Source: JAJDOD01 sp039024895
Lineage (GTDB): Bacteria; Pseudomonadota; Alphaproteobacteria; Rhodobacterales; Rhodobacteraceae
Direction: 5' to 3'
DNA length: 64,000 bases
Assembly: GCA_039024895.1 (NCBI GenBank)
Contig: JBCCPJ010000003.1
Span: 151,665-215,664, forward strand
A program made the translations under genes and the position numbers. Below, piece after piece: positions 52,957 through 61,137 of this stretch (within the stretch, counting starts at the first letter, position 1; every line of letters begins with the position of its first letter). Under the pieces are notes generated by a model. That model was given only the letters and a program-made list of their open reading frames with translations, did no database searches and was not told where the DNA came from.

Positions 52957-54467
52957 GCCGTCGCCGACGCGCGCCCCGCGGCGAAAGCGCTGCGCAAAGG
53001 TCGGTGGATTACCGTCGCTTGCGCAACCCGTTCCCGCCGATGGACGTGTTCAGTGCTGACGAGATCGCCGCGATGCATGAGGCGTCGTTGCGTGTTTTGG
53101 AAGAGCTCGGCATCAAGGTGCTGCTGCCGGAGGCGCGCATCCTCTTCAAGGCAGGAGGGGCGCGGGTCGAGGGCGAGATGGTGTTTGTCGGGCGCGAAAT
53201 TGTTGCCGCCGCTTTGGCATCTGCGCCACGGTCCGTCACGTGCCGGGCGGGTGCGCGGGCGCGCGATGTGGTACTTGAACTCGGTGCGCTGAACTTTCAG
53301 CCCGGCGCCGGTGCGCCGCACGCCACGGATCGCGTTCGAGGGCGACGCCCTGGCACAGCGCGGGACTTCCGGGAGTTGGTGCAACTGACGCAGCACTTTG
53401 ACGTTTTGAACATGATGCCGCCGTTGATCGAGCCACAGGACGTGCCGACGAATCTGCGCCATTACACGACAATGGAAACGCAGCTTGTGCATAGCGACAA
53501 GCTGCCCTTTGTATTTTCGCGCGGAACGCCACAGGTTCGTGAATCCTTTGAAATGATTGCGAATTTCAGAGGGTTGAACCATGCGGCATTCGCATCTGAG
53601 CCGTGGTGCTACACCATCATCAACACCAACAGTCCCCGTGTTCTGGACGTGCCCATGGCGCAGGGCCTGATCGATTTTGCGCATGCGGGGCAGGTGTCAA
53701 TTGTCACGCCGTTTACGCTCATGGGGGCCATGGCGCCCATTACCGTCGCGGGGGCAATCACCCTCAGCCATGCGGAAGCGCTGGCAGCGATCACGCTCAC
53801 CCAACTCGCGCGACCCGGTGCGCCCGTTTGCTACGGCACGTTCACATCCAACGTAGACATGAAATCTGGCGCGCCAGCGTTCGGGACGCCTGCACATTTT
53901 CAAGCGTCGCTCGCGGCAGGGCAATTGGCCCGGATGATCGGTTTGCCGTGGCGAAGTGCGGCAGGATCAGCGTCAAACATCAATGACGTGCAGGCCGCAA
54001 ACGAGAACCAGATGGGCCTTTGGGGGTGTCTCCTGGCGGGGGCCACCGTTGTCATCCATTCGGCAGGTTGGCTCGAAGGCGGTCTCACGGTGAGCTACGA
54101 GAAGCTCATTTGCGATGTGGAGGTATTGAACATGGTGGCCGAGCTTTGTGCCGGGGCGCATGCCAGTACCGCGGAGATTGGTTTCGATGCCTTGCAAGAG
54201 GTGGGTCCAAGCGGTCATTTCTTTGCCGCAGCTCAAACCATGGCGCGTTACCAAACGGAGTTTTACGAGCCCGTCATCCATGACTACGCCAACTTCGGCA
54301 CATGGGAAGAGCGTGGGGCAGAGGATGCACACGCGCGCGCAACCAAGATATGGCAGGGTATTTTGGCGAACGGCAAGGCGCCGCCGGTGGACCCGGCGCG
54401 GATGGCGGCGATGCAGGCGTATATCGCGAAACGTACGGAGGCGGGCGGTGCGCCGCCGGAAAGTTGA
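52953..54467 (+). CDS. Trimethylamine methyltransferase MttB-family protein (non-pyrrolysine type)
   Basis: A 504-residue protein of the MttB superfamily, which methylates a corrinoid protein from a quaternary or tertiary amine. Family segments include LRHYTTMETQLVHSDK, MGAMAPITVAGA and NENQMGLWG. No in-frame UAG is present, so it belongs to the non-pyrrolysine group, like glycine betaine methyltransferase MtgB. No corrinoid protein is encoded nearby. The N terminus is basic (SRRRRAPRGE). Between a GcvT-type oxidoreductase and a TetR gene, it probably serves methylamine or betaine breakdown. Confidence 0.88.
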   Translation: MSRRRRAPRGESAAQRSVDYRRLRNPFPPMDVFSADEIAAMHEASLRVLEELGIKVLLPEARILFKAGGARVEGEMVFVGREIVAAALASAPRSVTCRAGARARDVVLELGALNFQPGAGAPHATDRVRGRRPGTARDFRELVQLTQHFDVLNMMPPLIEPQDVPTNLRHYTTMETQLVHSDKLPFVFSRGTPQVRESFEMIANFRGLNHAAFASEPWCYTIINTNSPRVLDVPMAQGLIDFAHAGQVSIVTPFTLMGAMAPITVAGAITLSHAEALAAITLTQLARPGAPVCYGTFTSNVDMKSGAPAFGTPAHFQASLAAGQLARMIGLPWRSAAGSASNINDVQAANENQMGLWGCLLAGATVVIHSAGWLEGGLTVSYEKLICDVEVLNMVAELCAGAHASTAEIGFDALQEVGPSGHFFAAAQTMARYQTEFYEPVIHDYANFGTWEERGAEDAHARATKIWQGILANGKAPPVDPARMAAMQAYIAKRTEAGGAPPES

Positions 54468-54470
54468 GCT

Positions 54471-55151
54471 ATGGGCAAGACCGTTCTCCATCGCGACGAC
54501 CCCAAAAAAGAACCGCTCGTCGGCAACGTGAAAGTGACGCGGCAAGACTGGTTGAACGTTGCCATGGATGTGCTTGTCAGCGACGGGGTGGAGCGCGTTA
54601 AGGTGCTGGATCTCGGTCAAAGGCTGGGTGTGTCGAGGTCCAGTTTCTACTGGTATTTCAAGTCTCGACAGGAACTTCTTGATGCGCTTTTGAAGCACTG
54701 GCAGGACACCAATACGGCGGCCGTCGTTGCCAAGGCAAATGAACCTTCAGAGACAATAACCGAAGCGGTCTGCCACTTTTTTCACTGCGTCATAGATGAG
54801 CGACTTTTCAACAATGCGCTCGATTTCGCTGTGAGAGATTGGGCGCGCCGTTCCGGCAAAGTACGGCGGATGCTGGATCGATCGGACGCCACGCGCATTG
54901 GGGCATTGGCCGAGATGTTTGAGCGGCACGACTACCCGAGGGAGGAGGCGCGTATCAGAGCGCGCGTGCTCTACTTCATGCAACTTGGCTACGATTTATC
55001 CGAGTTGAACGAGACCTTGTCAGATCGTCTTGATCAGGTGCCAATGTATTTGTTTTGCTTCACTGGCCGAGCGCCGCGCAGCGATGAGATTGCGGCTTTC
55101 AGGTCCTATGCCCTTGCGGAGAGCGCGCTTCCTGAGGCGGAGAGTGGTTAA
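54471..55151 (+). CDS. TetR-family transcriptional regulator
   Basis: A 226-residue regulator. After a basic 25-residue arm comes the TetR helix-turn-helix (LGQRLGVSRSSFYWYFKSRQELLDALL region; in part GVSRSSFYWYF), followed by a helical ligand domain. It starts 3 bases after the MttB gene, so it is probably the local regulator of the demethylation operon. Its stop codon lies within a CtrA-type box. Confidence 0.9.
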   Translation: MGKTVLHRDDPKKEPLVGNVKVTRQDWLNVAMDVLVSDGVERVKVLDLGQRLGVSRSSFYWYFKSRQELLDALLKHWQDTNTAAVVAKANEPSETITEAVCHFFHCVIDERLFNNALDFAVRDWARRSGKVRRMLDRSDATRIGALAEMFERHDYPREEARIRARVLYFMQLGYDLSELNETLSDRLDQVPMYLFCFTGRAPRSDEIAAFRSYALAESALPEAESG

Positions 55152-55162
55152 CGCGTTCTTGA
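55148..55162 (+). promoter_or_regulatory. CtrA-type box, distal
   Basis: TTAA-N7-TTGA, one mismatch from the CtrA consensus TTAA-N7-TTAA. It overlaps the TetR stop codon. Core sequence TTAACGCGTT is shared with the proximal box 56 bases downstream. Confidence 0.5.
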
Positions 55163-55203
55163 CTGGTGTTTAGCCCCGCGCATTCCGGTATTTCCGGTAG
55201 AAC

Positions 55204-55218
55204 TTAACGCGTTTTTAA
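55204..55218 (+). promoter_or_regulatory. CtrA-type box, proximal (perfect consensus)
   Basis: TTAACGCGTTTTTAA is an exact TTAA-N7-TTAA. It lies 49 bases before the ATG at 55267, a suitable place for a CtrA-activated promoter of the RTX operon. In Rhodobacterales CtrA controls motility, gene transfer agents, RTX-type proteins and lifestyle switches. Confidence 0.6.
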
Positions 55219-55266
55219 CGCCAGTTCGGCATGCCTAAGCGCATCCTGCGGGCATTGGGCGATGTG

Positions 55267-57141
55267 ATGAGCAACGATACGATTAATGGTGGTGCGGGCA
55301 ATGACACCATTTTCGCGGGGCTCGGCAATGACCTTGTCTCTGGCGGTATTGGCCTCGACTGGATTTTCGGCGGCGACGGCAACGACACGCTAAACGGTGA
55401 CGACGATAACGACTATCTGGACGGTGGGGCCGACAATGACAGTCTGACAGGCTCGGCGGGGAACGACACGTTGGATGGCGGCGCAGGTGTGGATACTCTC
55501 CGCGGCGGCAGTGGGTCTGATCGTTACATCACTGACGGCCTAGATGTCATTGAAGATACGGGAAGTTCCGGGTTTGATAATGTCACGCTTGCTGGCACCG
55601 TTGGCCTTTCTGTCGACGTGTCAGGCTGGAGCGGTATCGAGCAGGTGAACGGCAATTCCGGCAACGACACTCTAGATGCCAGCGCGATGAATACCGGGAT
55701 CACATTGTCGGGCCTAAATGGTGCGGATGATCTGATCGGCGGTTCCTCGAACGATGTTCTCCTTGGCGGGATCGGCAACGACAGTCTGTTCGGCGGGCCA
55801 GGGAATGACCAACTCCTGGGCGGTTCCGGGAATGACACGTTCAATGGCGGCGGCGGTAACGACGTATTTTTCATAGGCGACGCGGGCGACACGGTCACTG
55901 CCGGTTCTGGATATGACGTCGCCAGCATCGATAATGCAGCCGGTATCACCGTGTCCGTCGGCGGCTGGACAGGCATTGAACGGGTGAACGGTTTCACGGG
56001 ACCTGACGGCATTGACGGAAGTGCGGCGAGTTTCGCCCTCGTGTTGTCGGGCGGGGCCGATGACGACACCCTGACGGGTGGCGCCAACGATGACGTGCTT
56101 CTTGGCGGGGCCGATGACGACCTTCTTTTCGGCGGCGGCGGCAACGACCAATTGCTCGGCGGCACCGGGAACGACACGTTTAGTGGCGGCTCAGGCGACG
56201 ACGTTTTTTACATCGGGGAGAATGGCGACACGGTTACCGATGGTGGCAGCGGTACTGACATCGTCGTTGTGAATAATTCGGCTGGCGTCACTTTGGACGT
56301 CGGAGGTTGGCTCAACCTGGAGCGTATCAACGGGTTCAATGGCAACGATATCATTGACGGCAGTGGCGGATCGACCGGCCTGTTCTTTTCTGGCGGGCTT
56401 GGCAACGACACGGTGACCGGGACAAGCGGCAACGATACGATCCTTGGCAGCCAGGGCAATGATGCTTTGAATGGCGGCGGCGGGGCAGATGAAATCCAAG
56501 GCGGCACAGGCAATGATACCTTCACCGGCGGTGACGGTGACGATATCTTTTTCATCGGGGAGACCGGCGATGTCGTGAGCGATGGCGGTACCGGCTTCGA
56601 TGTCGCCGTCGTGAATGCATCCAGCGGCATTTCCCTCTCCGTCGGCAGTTGGAGCGGTCTCGAACGCATTACGGGCTTTACCGGCGCGGATTACATCGAT
56701 GCGACGGGCTATGCTGAAGATATTACCATGTTGGGCGGCGGCGCCAATGACACGTTGATTGGGGGCCTTGGCAACGACACGTTTTATGGCGGCGCGGGCA
56801 ATAACGACATCAATGGTGCTATCGGCGATGACGCTGTTATCGGCGGGGAAACGGCTGATACGCTGGACGGCGGCGTGGGGAACGACTTTCTGCTTGGGCG
56901 CGGCGGCGCCGACCGGTTCGTCTTCGATGACGGTTTCGGCGCAGATGTGCTGAAAGACTTTACCAACAATACGGATCGGATTGACTTCACGCTGCACAGC
57001 GCTGTCAGCGGTCTGTCTGACCTCGTTGTGGCCCAGTCTGGCGCGAATACTCTGATCACTTTGGCGGCCGGCGGGTCAGACAGGATCACGCTAGCTGACA
57101 CGACCGCAACGGACATTGGCGCTGAAGATTTCTTTTTCTAG
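55267..57141 (+). CDS. RTX repeat protein with four tandem composite modules
   Basis: A 624-residue protein made almost entirely of calcium-binding GGxGxDxL-type nonapeptides. There is no Sec signal and no other enzyme domain. Four modules of about 114 residues start near 85, 199, 312 and 426; each has FIGxxGDxV-like, VGGWxxxERINGF-like and RTX blocks. The C-terminal ~80 residues are a typical type I secretion signal region ending AEDFFF. I chose the ATG at 55267 because the upstream CtrA-type box would place transcription start near it; an ATG at 55231 would add 12 residues. Probably a secreted adhesin or matrix protein. Confidence 0.87.
   Translation: MSNDTINGGAGNDTIFAGLGNDLVSGGIGLDWIFGGDGNDTLNGDDDNDYLDGGADNDSLTGSAGNDTLDGGAGVDTLRGGSGSDRYITDGLDVIEDTGSSGFDNVTLAGTVGLSVDVSGWSGIEQVNGNSGNDTLDASAMNTGITLSGLNGADDLIGGSSNDVLLGGIGNDSLFGGPGNDQLLGGSGNDTFNGGGGNDVFFIGDAGDTVTAGSGYDVASIDNAAGITVSVGGWTGIERVNGFTGPDGIDGSAASFALVLSGGADDDTLTGGANDDVLLGGADDDLLFGGGGNDQLLGGTGNDTFSGGSGDDVFYIGENGDTVTDGGSGTDIVVVNNSAGVTLDVGGWLNLERINGFNGNDIIDGSGGSTGLFFSGGLGNDTVTGTSGNDTILGSQGNDALNGGGGADEIQGGTGNDTFTGGDGDDIFFIGETGDVVSDGGTGFDVAVVNASSGISLSVGSWSGLERITGFTGADYIDATGYAEDITMLGGGANDTLIGGLGNDTFYGGAGNNDINGAIGDDAVIGGETADTLDGGVGNDFLLGRGGADRFVFDDGFGADVLKDFTNNTDRIDFTLHSAVSGLSDLVVAQSGANTLITLAAGGSDRITLADTTATDIGAEDFFF
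55519..56883 (+). repeat. Four tandem ~342-base coding modules in the RTX gene
   Basis: Module starts near 55519, 55861, 56200 and 56542. Each encodes a cap (F[FY]IG..GD.V), a beta segment ending GW...ER[IV].GF and a set of RTX nonapeptides. The first copy is the most divergent. This is a protein-level duplication, not a CRISPR array. Confidence 0.7.
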
Positions 57142-57152
57142 GAGGCGAAGCC

Positions 57153-59084
57153 TTGCAAAGACTGCGCAAAATGCCACTTCTCAGCGGTGTCGAGTTTCCA
57201 TTTGTCTGGACCGACCAAGCACACCGGAAAATGGCGTCCAAGCTTGCGGCCTATGTGGATGATGAGTTCTACCTGAAAACAAATCCGGATGTGCGTAACG
57301 CAGGCGTTGATCCTGCCCTCCACTATGTCAAATACGGCTGGCGTGAGGGACGCGATCCGTCTCCAAGCTTTTCTACTCAAGCCTACCTTGAGGCCCATCC
57401 CAATCTTCAGATTGAGGAAGTAAACCCGCTCCTGCATTTCGTTGAAAAGGGTCAATTCAGAACGGCACTTACAGAAAGTGACGGTACCGAAGGCGACGCG
57501 AGCGCCAGCACAACGACATCGCAAAGAGTCTCATCTGAAATCGACGTGGTGAAGCATGAGATGGATGCGGAATTCTATCGCAGTTCGTACGGCATTCCTG
57601 CGGAGGTTGATGTTGCCGAGCACTACTGCCTGCATGGTTGGCGCGCTGGGCACGACCCCTCACCAAAATTTTCTACATCGCATTATCTGACGACAAATCT
57701 CGATATCCGAGACAGCGGTGTAAACCCATTTTGGCACTACCTGATCGCAGGCCGTGCCGAAGGACGATCGCCCAAGCACTTGGGCGGCTGGCGTTATGAT
57801 GTTCTGGCGCGGCAAAAGCCACTCAACAAAAAACGCGAGGAATGGGTCCGGCGTGAGCCGCCCCCAAGGTTATCGAACGCGTCCATGCTGGCGCAACGCA
57901 TCTCTGAGGCACGCTTGGGGGATGATCTTGTTGTCAGCGTGGGGCATGACGACTACCGGAAGACACCGGGCGGCGTTCAGCTTTGCATCGCCTTGGAAGC
58001 AAAGCGTGCCCGCGAAGCGCAGATGGACTACTTGAGCCTCGCCCCGTGGCAGTCACTTCCGACGCTCAGCCAGGAAGGCGGTGACCCCATCGTCTCCGTT
58101 GTATTGAATTCGCAGTTGCTCGGCCACGCGCGCATGTCCCAGGTCATCGAATGCGCGTCACTGTTAGGGAGCGTTCGATCTCATCTGACGGTGCATCACT
58201 TGATGGGCCACAACCCGGAGCAACTATTGGTGCTTACCCAAGCGCTGGGACTTACGGAGGTGTTTTTCTGGGTACATGACAATTTCACATTGTGCACAAG
58301 CTATGCCTTACAGCGGAACGATATTGCGTTTTGCAACGCGCCGGCGCCTGGATCAAATGCCTGCACGATTTGCGTTTACGGGGCTGAACGTGCGCGGCAA
58401 TTCCCGAGGATCTCCGCCCTATTCGACGCGTTGGACGTGCATCTGGTTGCGCCATCGAAAGTTGCCTTGGATTTCTGGCGAAGTCGAAGCCCGTTAACGC
58501 CTGCCTCCACTACTGTGCAGCCCCATGTGCGCTTGCGGCGCCGCAAGGCCGTTAACGCAATTTCACCGGCGGAGGCTTGCCGCATTGCATTTGTAGGGTT
58601 CCCCGCGCCGCATAAGGGGTGGCCAGTGTTTGAGCGTCTTCTATACGAATTGCGACACGACAAACGCTACGAGTTTTGGATGTTCGGCTCAGAAGCTCCA
58701 CCGCCCGGCGTGCGACAGGTGCAGGTACATTGCACGGCGGAGACCCCTCGCGCCATGCAGGAGGCTTTGCGCGAACATAAGATCGATCTCGTTCTGCATT
58801 GGGCCACCTGTCGGGAAACCTTTTCTTTTTCGACTTTTGAAGCCATGGCAGCGGGCGCCTTTGTTATCACGAACAAGGGTTCAGGAAATGTCGCTGCCGT
58901 GGTGCAGCGTCAAAAAGCAGGTTTAGTCCTGGAAGATGAAGCCGCTTTGACGGAGTTGCTTCGCACGGATGGCCTATTGGGTTTGACAAGGCAGGCGCGG
59001 GCACGTCGTGCGGAGCAGGCCATCACCTTGTCATACAGCAACGTGACCTTGGATTTTCTTGAGGCGGAGCGTGCCTCACCATGA
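57153..59084 (+). CDS. Glycosyltransferase with N-terminal FYLxxNPDV-type repeats
   Basis: A 643-residue protein. Residues about 30-100 and 125-205 are two copies of a repeat (FYLKTNPDV, HYVKYGWREGRDPSPSFST; HGWRAGHDPSPKFST) known from large rhizobial and Rhodobacterales glycosyltransferases. The C-terminal half has a GT-B type fold with FVGFPAPHKGW and a late FEAMAAGAFVITNKGSGN segment resembling the donor-binding Glu region of family 1. The TTG start has a strong GGAGG 7 bases upstream. GGAGG begins at the last base of the RTX stop codon, so the two genes are coupled. Confidence 0.87.
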   Translation: MQRLRKMPLLSGVEFPFVWTDQAHRKMASKLAAYVDDEFYLKTNPDVRNAGVDPALHYVKYGWREGRDPSPSFSTQAYLEAHPNLQIEEVNPLLHFVEKGQFRTALTESDGTEGDASASTTTSQRVSSEIDVVKHEMDAEFYRSSYGIPAEVDVAEHYCLHGWRAGHDPSPKFSTSHYLTTNLDIRDSGVNPFWHYLIAGRAEGRSPKHLGGWRYDVLARQKPLNKKREEWVRREPPPRLSNASMLAQRISEARLGDDLVVSVGHDDYRKTPGGVQLCIALEAKRAREAQMDYLSLAPWQSLPTLSQEGGDPIVSVVLNSQLLGHARMSQVIECASLLGSVRSHLTVHHLMGHNPEQLLVLTQALGLTEVFFWVHDNFTLCTSYALQRNDIAFCNAPAPGSNACTICVYGAERARQFPRISALFDALDVHLVAPSKVALDFWRSRSPLTPASTTVQPHVRLRRRKAVNAISPAEACRIAFVGFPAPHKGWPVFERLLYELRHDKRYEFWMFGSEAPPPGVRQVQVHCTAETPRAMQEALREHKIDLVLHWATCRETFSFSTFEAMAAGAFVITNKGSGNVAAVVQRQKAGLVLEDEAALTELLRTDGLLGLTRQARARRAEQAITLSYSNVTLDFLEAERASP

Positions 59085-60133
59085 CAGTTCATGCATTTAC
59101 GAGCTTTTCTTACAGCTATTTGAACCGCGCGCGCGTGCTGGCGAAAACTTTGCGCGCCCAGCACCCCGATTGGGTCCTCTGGGCCATCGTAACCGATGCA
59201 TGTCCGCCAGAATTGCCCCATGACTGGACGGAAGAGGCATTTGACCGCGTGCTTTTCCCCGCTGATCTGCTCGGCGAAGCGTACGAGCCCTGGCTCTTCG
59301 GGCATAGCATTGTGGAGGCATGCACCGCCGTCAAAGGCGCAGCAGCTTGCCATATTCTCGATCAAGCGGATTGCGAGAAGCTGCTGTATTTCGATCCGGA
59401 CATCGCTGTTTTCAATTCAATGCAGGAGGTGGTCGATATTCTTGACGAGGCCGCGATCGTACTGACGCCCCATCAAACGGAACCTGCGGGGCGTGGCGAA
59501 CGACAAAACATTATGGACAACGAGATCTCGTCGCTCATGCACGGAGCGTATAACCTCGGTTTTATCGCCATATCCAACGTTGCCGAGGGTCGCCGATTTG
59601 CTGAGTGGTGGGACCAACGACTGCGTGACTGGTGTCACGACCGCAAGGAAATTGGCGTATTTGTCGATCAGAAATGGTGTGACCTCGTGCCGTGCTTTTT
59701 TGATGATGTGCGCATTCTGCGAGACCCGGGCTATAATGTTGCGAGCTGGAATTTGGCGCATCGGCGCATGGAAGTGACGGAAGACGGCGTTGCCTTGATC
59801 AACGGTAGGCCGCTGCGATTTTATCATTTTACCAAGCTTGGACCCCTGGGTGACGCAATGACACAGCGTTACGCAGGTGAAAATTACGAGATTTTCGAAT
59901 TGTGGGCCTGGTACAAAGCCGAGGTGGATGCCGCGACAGAAACGCGAATTCCCAAGGGCTATTGGCATTTTAAGACTTTCGACAATGGCCGGCCAATCCC
60001 GGATGGCGCGCGCCGTCTTTATCGGGAGCGCAAGGATTTGCAGTCGTCTTTCAAGGCCCCACGCGAAACCCAGAATGGCTTTTATCGGTGGCTGGAAACA
60101 CAGACCGACCTGTTGGAGGGGCCCAAAGCGTGA
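59081..60133 (+). CDS. Glycosyltransferase family 8-like protein
   Basis: A 350-residue protein with an N-terminal Rossmann-like GT-A start (FTSFSYSYLNRARVLAKTLR) and a DxD-type motif in LLYFDPDIAVF (about 106-116), where DPD is the candidate metal/nucleotide-sugar site. Later GAYNLGFIA and FYHFTKLGP segments are in keeping with GT8-like proteins. Coupled to both neighbours by ATGA/GTGA overlaps. Confidence 0.75.
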   Translation: MTVHAFTSFSYSYLNRARVLAKTLRAQHPDWVLWAIVTDACPPELPHDWTEEAFDRVLFPADLLGEAYEPWLFGHSIVEACTAVKGAAACHILDQADCEKLLYFDPDIAVFNSMQEVVDILDEAAIVLTPHQTEPAGRGERQNIMDNEISSLMHGAYNLGFIAISNVAEGRRFAEWWDQRLRDWCHDRKEIGVFVDQKWCDLVPCFFDDVRILRDPGYNVASWNLAHRRMEVTEDGVALINGRPLRFYHFTKLGPLGDAMTQRYAGENYEIFELWAWYKAEVDAATETRIPKGYWHFKTFDNGRPIPDGARRLYRERKDLQSSFKAPRETQNGFYRWLETQTDLLEGPKA

Positions 60134-61056
60134 CCTCGCCAACGCATTTCGTCATCGTCTATCAATTCGGTAAAGTTGCGAGCACCGCGCTCGTCAATAC
60201 GCTCAACAGGCACCCAGATGTGGAAGCGCATCAAAGCCACTTTTTAGGAGAGGACGCCTTAAAGCGCATTGTCGTGAACGCGACCAGCCCCAGCCTGTCG
60301 CCCTATTTTCGAAAGCATATGATTGGTCAGCTCATGGCCAATCTTGAGCTAACGACAGAATTGAAACGCGTCAAAACTGGGCGAGACGGGCGAAAACTGA
60401 CGGTAATATCCCTGTCGCGCGAGCCAGTCTCTTGGTTTCGCTCCTGTATTCAACAGGACATCAAGGGCTACGAGGATGGTTTTACGCGGCTTGGTCAGGC
60501 CGCTTCTCCAAACCCAGAGGTCGCTTTGCAAGCAGGTGTCGAGCGCATGCTTGCTGACGTTAGTGATCTGCTTGAGGCACAAGGCGGTGCCGCAGCTGTT
60601 GTCAACGAAATCGGGGCCCGAGGCGGCAAGGATTTTCTGCAGAGGGTTGGAACTCAAGATGAATTTTTGAAGACGATGCTCATGCTCTCCTTGCGACCGA
60701 TCACATGGTTCGAGGAGCATTTTCGTAAGTGTTTTGGGTTCTCGCTAGAAGCCATTCCGCCCATGGGCACGTTCTGGTTGAAGCAAGGACATCCCGATAG
60801 TTATGTGATTTTGCGGTACGAAGACATTGCGTCAGAATTTGCGGCTGCGATGCAGGCTTTGGGCGTACCAATGAAGGGCAAACTGGCAGAAGCAAATTTG
60901 AGCCGATCAAAGCCCTTTGCGGAAGACATTCGGGCTGCATTTCAAAGCGATGCGGCGAACCGTCTGCGTCGGTCGCTGCAACAGACCGATTACGCGCGTT
61001 TTTTTGGGTATGAAGGCCTAGAGACAACCAACGATGTTGCCGTTGCTGCCGGATGA
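60130..61056 (+). CDS. Sulfotransferase-like/capsular polysaccharide synthesis family protein
   Basis: A 308-residue protein with an early QFGKVASTALVNTL segment, a P-loop-like PAPS-binding 5'-phosphosulfate loop seen in putative capsular polysaccharide synthesis proteins (PF10364 type), and VISLSREPVSWFRSC resembling the 3'-phosphate-binding motif. The GTG start at 60130 overlaps the GT8-like stop (GTGA). It probably sulfates or otherwise finishes a surface glycan. A bidirectional terminator follows. Confidence 0.75.
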   Translation: MTSPTHFVIVYQFGKVASTALVNTLNRHPDVEAHQSHFLGEDALKRIVVNATSPSLSPYFRKHMIGQLMANLELTTELKRVKTGRDGRKLTVISLSREPVSWFRSCIQQDIKGYEDGFTRLGQAASPNPEVALQAGVERMLADVSDLLEAQGGAAAVVNEIGARGGKDFLQRVGTQDEFLKTMLMLSLRPITWFEEHFRKCFGFSLEAIPPMGTFWLKQGHPDSYVILRYEDIASEFAAAMQALGVPMKGKLAEANLSRSKPFAEDIRAAFQSDAANRLRRSLQQTDYARFFGYEGLETTNDVAVAAG

Positions 61057-61083
61057 AAGGCGTTTTTCCAGTTCGGTAAAATA

Positions 61084-61118
61084 AAAGGCCGCCAGGTGGG
61101 AGGGACCCGGCGGCCTTT
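61084..61118. terminator. Bidirectional intrinsic terminator
   Basis: AAAGGCCGCC (61084-61093) and GGCGGCCTTT (61109-61118) form a 10-bp perfect stem between the convergent sulfotransferase-like and rpoH genes. A- and T-runs on either side serve both strands. Confidence 0.8.
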
Positions 61119-61137
61119 GGACAGGGCGGAACAAAGC

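Noticed and set aside
52953..54467. MttB homologue as a pyrrolysine protein
   Set aside because: The frame runs from start to stop without an internal UAG, so it is the non-pyrrolysine type.
55231..55266. Twelve extra N-terminal codons of the RTX gene (ATG at 55231)
   Set aside because: This ATG is only 13 bases after a perfect CtrA-type box, which would place it upstream of the probable transcription start. It has no ribosome site. It cannot be fully excluded.
55519..56883. Regular repeats considered as a CRISPR array
   Set aside because: The repeats are in frame, imperfect, and encode RTX modules. There is no alternation of short identical repeats with unique spacers, and no cas genes.
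56191..56997. Minus-strand 268-residue frame within the RTX gene
   Set aside because: The Ala/Ile/Val-rich repeats mirror the RTX nonapeptide codons on the other strand; this is a shadow of the repeats.
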